From Rhizoclosmatium globosum (Eukaryota; Chytridiomycota; Chytridiomycetes; Chytridiales; Chytriomycetaceae), in the NCBI GenBank assembly GCA_002104985.1, contig MCGO01000346.1:1-29141 (forward strand): a DNA stretch of 29,141 nt. The letters run 5' to 3'. The translations under genes were made by a program, and so were the position numbers. The notes beneath the pieces were generated by a model. That model was not told the origin of the DNA. It saw only the letters and a program-made list of their open reading frames with translations, and searched no databases. Below are positions 17,198-26,340 of this stretch, one piece after another; position 1 is the first letter of the stretch; each line of letters opens with the position of its first letter.

Positions 17198-20100
17198 TCA
17201 TGCAAATGCTCGAACAACAATAACATCGTGGTCCGACCCCGGAACCCCAGCTCTTGCAAACTCAACAGCACGACTGTCCATCACACACAATCGTTCCTCA
17301 GTCCCCGGATCACGATAAATGAAACCATCAGTTTTGGCATCATACCCGATAAATAAAATGAAATGCCCTTCAAAGTCTTCATCCACCAAAGGCTCCACAG
17401 AAGTTGTCCCAGTATCATTCCCCTGACTCCCTCCAAACCACTGCGAAAAAACACCAGAGTTATTCTTTGCACGCTTAAACATCCCAAAGCATCCAGGCGT
17501 AACCTCCTCTCCTTCCTCATCACTTCCATCAAAACTCCAATAATCATCATCCTCGCTTTCATAATCCTCGTCACTCTCAAACCCAGTCCCACTACATTCA
17601 GAATCACACTCATCAACGCCAGGTTGCACGGACTGGATTGACGGTGGAGGCGGAGGACCACCAACACTACTCACGGCGAAACTGCCAAGACTGCTTCGAC
17701 TCTTTCTGTCGTCTTCGTCTTCTCCAGCGCTGTCACTATGGTCGTCTACAGCTGTCTCTTGATGGAGAAGTCTCTTTCGGAGGTCCCAGAATGAAAGGCT
17801 TCCCCGGCGTTGTTGCACTGGAGCGGGCACCACGCCAGGTCCAATAGAGTTGCTTGACTGATTACTGCTGCTCCCATTCAGAAGTGGAGTCGTTTCAGAG
17901 ACTGTCATTGACGAGCTTCGACCCGTTTTTGAACCAAAGATTTCTTCGCGTCGCGAAATAGGTTGTGGTGGAGGCAAAGTCGCGGGTTGTTGCGAAGCAG
18001 TGGTGCCTTTACCAAATATTTCATCACGTCTTGAAGTTGTAGGTATGGCTGCTGGTTTAGATGAAGAAGCCGGAGCCATTCGTTTCCCAAAGATCTCTTC
18101 GCGTCGAGTAGTCGCAGTTGCCATAACAGATGGTATAATAGGTACCGGAGTTGGAGTCGGAGATGTTGGGGGGCGAGGAGGCGAGACAGGTTCCGGTCCT
18201 TTACCTCGTTGATTAGACAGCGAGTTGCCAAACTCTGTTGGAAGAAGGAAGCCCGCGGTTCGAGAAAGACTAGTGTTGGCTCGAGTCGCTGCTGCCACAG
18301 CAGCCAACTTTTCCGAGTCAGTTCCCGGAATACTGAATGCACGATGTTTTCGTTCCATAGGTTGCTCTCGAACTGTAGGTGTCAAAAAGCTGAGAAAAGA
18401 TGGCATTTGGGATGGGGAAGGGGCCAGAGGAAAAGAAGGTTCTGGCTCAGGTGAATCGGTTGCCGGGAACTTAAATTGTGGTACAATTGCAGCTCGATCT
18501 GGTGACGGAACTTTACTGTTGGGTCGTGTTGCTGGGTAATTTGGCTGGTGAGGCTGGAAAGAGGCAAATATCAGTCCTGGCCGGAGTGGGGAAGTACTGG
18601 CTGAAACTGGTTGGGATATTGATGATGGGGGTGGTAATGTCATGGGTGACGTCGTCGCTGTGGCAGGTTGAGATGTGGTGCTTGCAGCACTTGATGGCTT
18701 CCGAGAAACAGGAATATTACCATAGATCAAGGAGCAATTATCGTCCTGGACCGTAGAAACTACTCCCACACCAGGCGGGAGACGGTTTGATGGAAACTGG
18801 GATGCCCTTGGCGTAAACAGTGAAGTGTTTATCGTGTTTGACGTTGGTGTGGTTGGCTCAGTGAATGATATTTGAGGGGGTGTTATTTCCATTCCAGGCG
18901 GAAGTCGTAATGCAGCTTCGTACTGTGCCGTCAGTAGTGGAGTTGTACTTGTGCTTCGGGCCATTGTAAATTCGTCTTCTTGATCATTTCTTCGAAAAAC
19001 GAAAGCGTTGAGCCAAGATATTGTAGATGTGACTGTTTTGATAACTGAGTAAGGCTCTGGTGATTCCATAGGCTCCAAAACAGTTCGGTATGTAGTCAAT
19101 GAGGTATTGGACGGGATTCTCTTGAGGGCAGGAGCCGCTGAAGAGGAGTAAGAGGACGAAGAAACAGATTGGTATATGCTTTGTCGTACAGTCTGCTTTT
19201 GAGGCGAAGCAGAATGATCCAACAAGGGTGTCTGTTCTGAAAATTGACGAGAAGCAATTCGAGCATCATAATATGAAGACGCATGATACGTTGCTTCAGG
19301 TTCTGGTTGGGTATTCTGCTGGCGTTGTGCTTGTTTACAGTTTTTGTGATGTACGTGCCGTTTCGTCTTTGTTCGTCTTTTTTGCTTACTTGTCTTCGCT
19401 GCTGCCAGTGCAATACCTGAATCACAATCTCCTTCGTCATCTTCTTCATCGCCTGAGTCGGCGGTGCCATTGTATTCATTCCAATACAGGTACGAATCCA
19501 CTCCATCGTCGTTCGGGTAATTATTGGCCTCTAAATCATCCACGTCATCCTGTCGCATCCCACAGAGCCATTCAAGACCCAGTCTATTCCAGCGGGACCT
19601 TTTCACAATGGGCTGAACATGAGATGCACGTCTGGCACATACGCGGCAACGAATTCCTTTCAAGTTGACCAGCATGAGAACAGCATAACGACCACTCATT
19701 AAAAATCGTTTCATATCGTCGAGAGGAAGTAGCAGAGGAACGACACGAACACCCGAATCCTGTGCATCAGCAAAGAGCGCATGTATACGACGGGAATCCG
19801 TTTGAAATGCAGCCTTATAATACGACTTTGCAGCGTAGTTGAAGTTGACGCCGACATGGGTGGTATAGTAGGCTGAATGGACAAGTTAGTTGGGATGCCA
19901 CCCTAAACACAACAACGGCAACACAGGGTCACAACGACTCACTAAAGTCAGCAACACCGAATGCTTTAAAGATGTACGCCAAGTCGATTGTCCAAACTGA
20001 GCCCAGTTCGATGGCATCGCTGTGGACAAAGAGACGAAGGTCAAGGGGGTCGCTCTGCGAGTACAGCCGCAGCGACTTGAGCACCATCGACACACAGGCC

Positions 20101-20335
20101 AGGCCACAGTCCTTTTTAATGCATCATTTAATTAGTTAAGGTTAGGGCAATGCACCGCCCTCGCAGCGAAACGCACCCACTGGGACGGCTGGACAATGTG
20201 TGGCACAGATCCGGCAAGCTCAAGGATCAGTCGCCGGGACCGACTCAGTTTGTGGCGTCGTTGCCGCGGTGGCTGAGAGAATGACGGGCCGGCGGACGTT
20301 GGTGTTGGAAGCAGTGGCGGCGGTTGTGGTGCCAT
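17198..20335 (-). CDS. GUCD1: GUCD1-like protein (PF09778 papain-fold 'guanylyl cyclase' family) with about 730-aa disordered insert
   Basis: Exons 20335-20177, 20111-19943 and 19872-17198 (introns 65 and 70 nt) give an exact 1,000-aa frame; animal GUCD1 is about 240 aa. The first half of the domain is residues about 43-214: SVPHIVQPSQW then DCGLACVSMVLKSL (the WDCGLAC core, Cys55/Cys59), SVWTIDLAYIFKAFGVADF, GVRVVPLLLPLDDMKRFLMS and YAVLMLVNLKGIRCRVC. The second half is residues 945-1000, starting GHFILFIGYDAKTDGFIYRD. Between them lie about 730 residues rich in Ser, Thr and Pro, with basic (SKQKRRTKTKRHVHHK) and acidic (ESDEDYESEDDDY) blocks. The insert also carries three RR(E/D)EIFG repeats and two E-x-T-P-L-L motifs. 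The family name is historical; the fold is papain-like and its activity is not settled. The gene diverges from the acyltransferase. Confidence 0.82.
17933..18106 (-). repeat. Triplicated RR(E/D)EIFG motif inside the GUCD1-like insert
   Basis: Three seven-residue copies are encoded at 18086-18106 (RREEIFG), 18011-18031 (RRDEIFG) and 17933-17953 (RREEIFG). They are spaced 25-26 residues apart in Ser/Pro/Ala-rich sequence. The copies share protein but use partly different codons (for example GAT/GAA, ATA/ATC), so the repeat is maintained at protein level rather than being a fresh DNA duplication. Confidence 0.85.
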
Positions 20336-20628
20336 CGACCAAAGGATTTGTAAGGCGAAAGGAATTGTGAGGTGGAACAAGAGAAAGGCTGGGATATCTC
20401 TCTCTTACTCTTATCTTAAAATCATTGATTCTTCATTCAAATCCCTTCTTTCTATTTGCATGCTAGTATTACAGGCAAATTGCAGTCATGCAGTGATCAG
20501 TACTATTTGAATTAGGACTATTAGAATTAATGTTATAGATATAACAAACAAAGTGTGAAAAGAGTGTTCTGGAAGTTCGTGTTTTTCCGCACCTTTCCCC
20601 ACCAAATCCCCAACCAAATCCAAAAACA
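20336..20628. promoter_or_regulatory. Divergent promoter of GUCD1-like and acyltransferase genes
   Basis: 293 bp between the two start codons. A/T-rich at 20395-20560 with no ORF of note; nothing else recognised. Confidence 0.45.
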
Positions 20629-21890
20629 ATGCCTCCACCCACGACTGCACCTCCGTCCAAAGTGACTCCGATCGCCTACTATGGCAGCATGATCTTCTTT
20701 GTCGTAATGAATGTACTTGCTGCCTCAGCCGTCGTTGCGTGTTCACTGCCAATGCTCCCCTTCGCCTCTTTACCGTCTTCCATTGGTTCTACCGATCTCA
20801 CATCAGACAAGTCCAAGCCGCTTACATTTCTTTTTTGCTCGTTTTGACTTCTCTGATGCTTCCTGGCTCCAAGTTCATGCTGAGCGGAGATGTGGATGGA
20901 ATGAGAAGTAACGTGAAGCAAGTCGTGATTGCAAACCACCAGATCTATCCGGATTGGTTCTATTTGTTCATATTTGCTCGATTCAAGTGAGTTTTCAATG
21001 GATCTATTGGTCAGACCATAACGGTTTTCCATATTTGACAGGAAATGCCACGCAGATGTCAAGGTGATCTTGATCCAGATTCTGTCTCGCCTTCCTATAT
21101 TTGGCCAAGGAATGTGGTTCTTTGAGTTTATTTTCATGGCGCAGCGATTCGAGAAGGACAAGGGAAATATGGCTCATTATCTAACTGTTGCTAAACGCGA
21201 TACCCTCAACCCGCTATGGCTCCTTTTGTTCCCAGAAGGAACTTTGAACACCCCAGGAAACATTGAAAAGAGTAAAGCATTTGCTAAAAAGGTTCGCGAT
21301 AAGTTCCGTCTGATTCCGAAATACTCAGCCTTCTTTATCAGATGAATATCAATTCCCATCCAAATCACTGCATTCTTCCCAAATCAACAGGACTATTCTT
21401 TTCCCTGAACACCCTTGCTCCCGAAGTAACCGATCTATTTGATTTAACTGTTGGGTACTCTGGACTTGATGGAACACAAATTCCATACGACGCATATCTC
21501 ATTGACAAGGTGTTTTTCGCAAAGGAATACCCACGAGAAGTGCATATTCACATTGAGAAATACAACGCGAAGCGGATTCCAGGCGTTGAAGTGGTTGATG
21601 GTGGTGACGTTAATACGGAGAAAGAGGAAGTCAAGAAGGCAAAGTTTGAGGAATGGTTGAGAGGGGTTTGGGCTGAAAAAGATGAACGGTTGGCAAAGTT
21701 TTACCAAAAGGGATTGATGAGTGGTCGTGGAGGCGATGACGTGAAGAGAATTGAAATTCCTTTGGTTCCAAGTGCCCAAGATTGGATAACTGTTTCGCTG
21801 TTCTTTGGTTTGGGATACTTGTTGACGCGTGTTTACATTAGCGGTATTTACGTGGCAATCTCTGCCTTGTCGGCACTGATTTGGGGATGA
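20629..21890 (+). CDS. Lysophospholipid acyltransferase (PlsC/LPLAT family, LCLAT1/Cst26-like), one frameshift
   Basis: A membrane enzyme that acylates lysophospholipids or lysophosphatidic acid at the ER or mitochondria. Exons 20629-20986, 21042-21291 and 21342-21890; introns 55 and 50 nt. Motif I NHQIYPDWFYLF supplies the catalytic His and Asp. Motif III is LLLFPEGTLNTPGN and motif IV is ILPKSTGLFFSL. An N-terminal helix (YGSMIFFVVMNVLAASAVV) and a C-terminal helix pair (WITVSLFFGLGYLLTRVYIS, then GIYVAISALSALIWG) flank the domain. The exon total is one base short of a multiple of three. The frame changes once near 20735-20755, so a single lost base restores 385 aa. The long lysocardiolipin-type spacing, with the order HQxxxxD then FPEGT, excludes the shorter AGPAT1/2 group. 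Substrate is not known. Confidence 0.88.
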
Positions 21891-21961
21891 ATGATGTATA
21901 TGTAGCAAGTTGAGATGAGTCAGTTGTTTTGAAATGCAGTATGTTTTATTTGATAGATCAA

Positions 21962-23809
21962 TTATTGTCCCAGAGAAAAAGTCATGCAAAGAGTGTCCAA
22001 AACAACAAGATCAAAGTTTTCCTTCCCATAAAAGAATCTGGTTCCGTCTTTTCCAGCGTCAGTGAATTTGTTGCACGCCTGATGAAGGGAAGTGCTAATA
22101 GCTTTTGGACCGCAAAAGAATACTCCTACGTCAGTACCTCGATGATCGAAGACAAAGTCTTGAAAAATTGAATTCCAGTTCGGTCTTCCAAACAGAGTCT
22201 GTGATCGCAGTCCCGTGATGGCATCCGTGCTCTCATCGTTGTTGATAACCACATTCTTGATTTCATTTGAATTGAGTTTACCAGTCAAGTATGTCCGGAT
22301 CTCCAAAAATCCTTGCATATTCTCTTCTTCAATCGTGAGAAGCAAATCTTGGAACCATTCAAACGCCTAAACAGCAAATATAAGTGGTTTACAATTCAAA
22401 CGATATTCACCTCCTTGTCCCTACAAATCCAGATGAAGTATACTTTCTTCAGCTTGTTCAAGCTGTCTGCCATTTTGAATCGATACCAAATCGTCTTGAG
22501 AATCGAGGCAAACGGTGTAACTCCAATCCCAGCTCCAACCAGGACAGCTACTTCATAATTAAACACATCTTCAGCCGCAGATCCATATGGTCCGTCGATT
22601 TTAATCAGAGGAAGCGATTTGGGTACATCAGGAACACTGCCTTCATCTTGGCGTCCAAATCGACATCCCAGACGTAGACCAAACGCTTTTGTCCAATCGC
22701 CAACAACACGTATATGAACGCTGATAAATTCCTCGTTTGGAGATGAAGTCAACGTGAAAGGATGTCTCTCAAAACCTGCAATCTCGGGACATGTCAGGTA
22801 AACATATTGTCCTGCTTTGCTAACACAACGAGGCTTGATGATTTGAACTTCGACTACATTGGACGGGTGCTGAATAACTTTGGAGATGTACGTGTCACGA
22901 CGACCAATAATTTCGGACCAAACACGTTCCAAAAGATATAAAACTCCGCTAGCTAACCAAAACTTCCAAAACGTCGGGCCTCCACGACAAACGTCTCCTA
23001 TGTCCCCCTATTTGTTGATTTGTTTTAGAACAGTGAATTTGATGAAGTCAAAGCAAACCTTGATCAAACAAAACGATCCATGCATCAGCATTCCACCGAA
23101 AAAGACGATAAACAAATGATGCGAAAACCAAAAGAGCTCAAAGTTCTTGCGTCGGACAGCTTCCATCGCGCTCGTGACCATAAGAAACAAGCAAATGGTT
23201 ATCACTTGACCAGTTGCACCAGGACCAGAGAGTAGATTCAGTTGTATAGATGTTATTGTTTTCGCACCCAGAGCAAGCTCGACAGCGTAAAAGTTGTAAA
23301 AGTGGGCGGCGCAATGAATGAAGGACCAAAACACGATAGCCCATCCAAGACAAATGTGGAAGGTTTTGCTCTTGTCAAATGGAATGTACCGGTTTATGAA
23401 TGTGACTCTGAGCTTTGAGATGCAGCTTCGACAAGCGGTGAAGAGAATGATGGCACAGTTGAAGTTGATCAAGTTGGCTGAGGAACGAGCGATTGGCAAT
23501 CCGTGGCTGAGGACAGTAAAGAAAGAAGCGGTGACAGGAGAGTTTACGAGTTGAATGTAGCTTTGCACGAAATAGTTAATCTGGGCAATGATCCACAGTG
23601 CGAGCCAGACGTGTTTTGGCGCTGTCAAAAGGAGTACTTTGAGAACACATCTAAGGAATCCAATGCACAGTACCTTCATTTACTAAGTAGCTGTCAAACC
23701 GAAGTCGCAACTGACTCTTCCGTGAACGTCCCTTGGTGCTTTCGTGGTGCATTTTCAGAAAGTCATTACCCCACAAATTCACATAAGATTTTTGACCGAT
23801 CTGAGTCAT
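21962..23809 (-). CDS. NADPH oxidase catalytic subunit (gp91phox/NOX family, EF-hand-free)
   Basis: A membrane flavocytochrome that moves electrons from NADPH across the membrane to oxygen, making superoxide. Exons 23809-23674, 23621-23059, 23007-22411 and 22366-21962 join into an exact 566-aa frame. Heme-binding His: FHICLGWAIVFWSFIH (spacing as in NOX2 His101/115) and FWFSHHLFIVFFGGMLMHG (as His209/222). FAD binding: HPFTLTSSP. NADPH binding: GPYGSAAEDVFNYEVAVLVG then AGIGVTPFASIL, VYFIWICRDKE and GVFFCGPKAIS. There are no EF hands; the N-terminus has a basic block (KGRSRKSQLRLRF), as in fungal NoxA/NoxB and NOX1-3. After KENF, where this family normally stops, the frame runs on for 16 residues (DLVVLDTLCMTF onward); one missing T would restore the usual end. 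It diverges from coronin. Confidence 0.92.
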
Positions 23810-23988
23810 TTCTGCTTTGCCATATTTATCTTACTTGACGAATTCAGTCTTAATAATATACAATATGTAATACGTACCAGATCTTCTTATTTTCGTTTGA
23901 TGTTGCACGTATGTTCTGTTTTTGTGATCATTGTGAGGAGGTCATTGTTCGTGTGGACCAAAATTTCATTCGCACATCCACCCCAATA
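23810..23988. promoter_or_regulatory. Shared divergent promoter of NADPH oxidase and coronin
   Basis: Only 179 bp lie between the start codons of two genes transcribed away from each other. The stretch is A/T-rich with no ORF of note. Two such genes sharing so little upstream sequence are likely to share control elements; this is inference. Confidence 0.5.
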
Positions 23989-26015
23989 ATGTCTCGTTTT
24001 GTCCGTGCATCCAAGTGTAAGCCTCATCTATGCATTACTCCCTGTCTTGGATCTCGTTGTTATCTATGTGCTGTCGGGAAACACGTGGACTGCAGCTGTG
24101 ATGCCGTTTATGACTGGGGCTTTGCGCTGTTCCCTCAGCCTAAGCCTATTACGGCAGTAATCAGCACGTAACTTAGAATTGATTTGATCATGTTCGATGG
24201 ATTGAAGTGATGGCGACTGCAGCTGCCAATGACCCAATACACCAATTTGAGTAAGGGGCGTGCTAACAGGCTATTTGCGCAACAGACCGTCACGTCTTCG
24301 GTACCCCAAACAAGAAGGAGCAATGTTATGACAACATGAAGGTGCGCTCCGTTTTTCGATGTTCAGGATGGGTACAGTGGATTGGGCGCTTTTATTGAAC
24401 GTTCATACATGGATTAGGTTTCCCGTAGTGCCTGGGACACCAACTTGGTCAAGGTTAACCCTCTCTTTATTTCCGTGAACATGGAAGCTGGAGGAGGTGC
24501 GTTGATATTCATGGTTCCATGTGTTCTCATTTGCGAGTAAGGTGGTGCCTTTGCCGTCATTCCACACGCCAACACTGGAAAGATTGATCCACCTTTGTTC
24601 CTTGGACACACTGGTGCTGTCTTGGGTATGTTGTAATCGCCGTTCCAAAGTGGTTTCTCTGACAGTATGATCACTGTTTCTAGACACCGATTTCAACCCC
24701 TTCAACGACCACATTGTTGCCTCTGGAGCTGAAGACAGCAGAGTATGTGTTATTCAGCCAAGTCGCAAGAAAGATACGCTAATGACGCGCCCCAGGTTAT
24801 GGTTTGGCAAATCCCAGAAGGAGGACCAACCCAGAACATCGAGACTCCAGTTTTGACTCTCAACGGTCATGCTAGAAAGGTACGATAATTATTAATTGGT
24901 GCAAACCATCGAAGCTAATGAATCAACTAGGTTGGACACGTTTTGTTCACCCAACTGCGACAACGTTCTCCTTTCTGCCTCCGCTGATTTCACTGTCAAG
25001 CTTTGGGAATATTTCGACCGGACAGCAAAAGTCCGAGGCTTGCTAGTGTGCACGCCGACCTTATTCAGGGTCTTACCTTCAACTACAACGGTTCCCTCGT
25101 TGCAACAACCTGCAAAGACAAGAAGCTTCGGTATTCGATTAGACTGGTGCTGTCGTTTCTGAGTGAATGGACACCAAGGTATCAAGGGATCCAGAGTTGA
25201 GTGTTGGGATCCACGACAAGTTTGTTACCACCGGTTTCAGCCGAAGCAGTGAACGACAGCTTTTCATTTGGGACTTTGCGAACTTGAGCTCTGGTGAGCC
25301 ATTGAAGAGCGAGACTATTGACCTGCCTCTGGGTATGCGACTTTGTCTGTTCGTTCTAAATTCTAACACCTACAAAAGATTGTTGATTCCAAAGTTCGAT
25401 AATGACACTAGCATGCTCTACGTTGCTGGAAAGGGAACGAATATCAGATACTACGAATGGGTTGATGATGAGAAGGCTCTTTACCCACTCTCTGAGTACA
25501 AGTCTGCTGACTCTTCGGGTATTGGTTCTTGCCAAAGCGTGCTTGTGCCATCATGAGTGTGAAGTCGCCAGAATTTACAGGTTCACCCAACCATGGTCGA
25601 GCCAATCTCAATGAAGGTTCCAAGAAAGGTAAATTTATGAGTGAACGACTCGGTTTAGTTGACTCTAACCGGTTATTGTAGGCCGACATTTCCAAGCCGA
25701 CATTTTCCCAGACATGTGGCCCAGAGCCAGCCTTGTCTGCTGCTGACTTCTTTGCTGGAAAGGACGCCACCCAAAGCTGATCAGCTTGAAAGGGTTTCGT
25801 TCAAGTGTCTCTGCCGCCGCTTTTGTTACCACTGGAACAGTGGACTGAGCTCACCTGGCCGTGCCTCTGGAACAGTCTCCACCATTAGCGAGAAAGAGTT
25901 GATGAGCAGTTACTGCTTGAAGAAGGAAAACGATGACTTGAAGGCGCAGGTTACCAACAGGACGTTCGCATTAGACAGCTGGGCTCAGCTTGAGCAGTTG
26001 AAGACTTCCGCCTAA
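23989..26015 (+). CDS. CRN1: Coronin (WD40 actin-binding protein), 3' half frameshifted
   Basis: An actin-filament and Arp2/3 regulator of the cell cortex. Exons 23989-24016, 24286-24341, 24418-24496, 24542-24625, 24684-24742, 24796-24879 and 24931 onward. The protein opens MSRFVRASKYRHVFGTPNKK, the family signature, followed by VSRSAWDTNLVKVNPLFISV, GGGGAFAVIPHANTGKID, LGHTGAVLDTDFNPFNDH and VASGAEDSRVMVWQIPEGG: the seven-blade WD40 propeller. Later text includes LVATTCKDKKLR, KFVTTGFSRSSERQLFIWDF and MLYVAGKGTNIRYYEW. The C-terminus ends in a coiled coil (KKENDDLKAQVTN to QLEQLKTSA). From about 24945 to 25810 the frame breaks repeatedly by one base, with residues conserved between the breaks. 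The 269-nt first intron is far longer than any other here. Confidence 0.9.
24017..24285 (+). other. Unusually long first intron of coronin
   Basis: 269 nt, against 42-75 nt for most other introns in the window. It starts GTAAGC and ends CAACAG. It contains the 11-mer GACTGCAGCTG twice (24088-24098 and 24215-24225). If retained, it would extend exon 1 into a 61-residue Cys-rich peptide ending at 24171. No snoRNA or other RNA could be recognised in it. Confidence 0.6.
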
Positions 26016-26340
26016 ACCATTTCTTTCGTCATAATTGGCCCATTTTGTTCTTTTCGTGTCATTTTGGAGTATCGTTTGGAGTAAAGCATATTCTCTCCGT
26101 TAGTTATTTGTTGTAAAATATCTTGGAAAGTGAGTATGTTCGAAGGAGGCTCCACCCAAACGCCACCGTCACCAAACCATCAAATCACTCCTGCATCACC
26201 TTTAGAAGGCATACAATTCGCGACAGTAGTTGTTCACATAAACTGAAGGAATCGAATGAACTTGATACCCTTGAACGCGTAGCATTCACTGAACCTCCAC
26301 CATCACAACTAACAATCTCGATTATTCAAGGCCCTGAACT
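26016..26340. other. Intergenic spacer between coronin and VPS4
   Basis: 325 bp containing the coronin 3' end and the VPS4 promoter. The open frame across 26123-26353 shows no family resemblance. No repeats or RNA genes are seen. Confidence 0.45.

Noticed and set aside
17363..19668. Several long plus-strand ORFs across the GUCD1-like gene
   Set aside because: They overlap a single clean minus-strand frame that ends in conserved family sequence, and they resemble nothing.
24017..24285. Box C/D snoRNA in the long coronin intron
   Set aside because: TGATG-like strings occur but no proper C box/D box pair with a terminal stem could be found.
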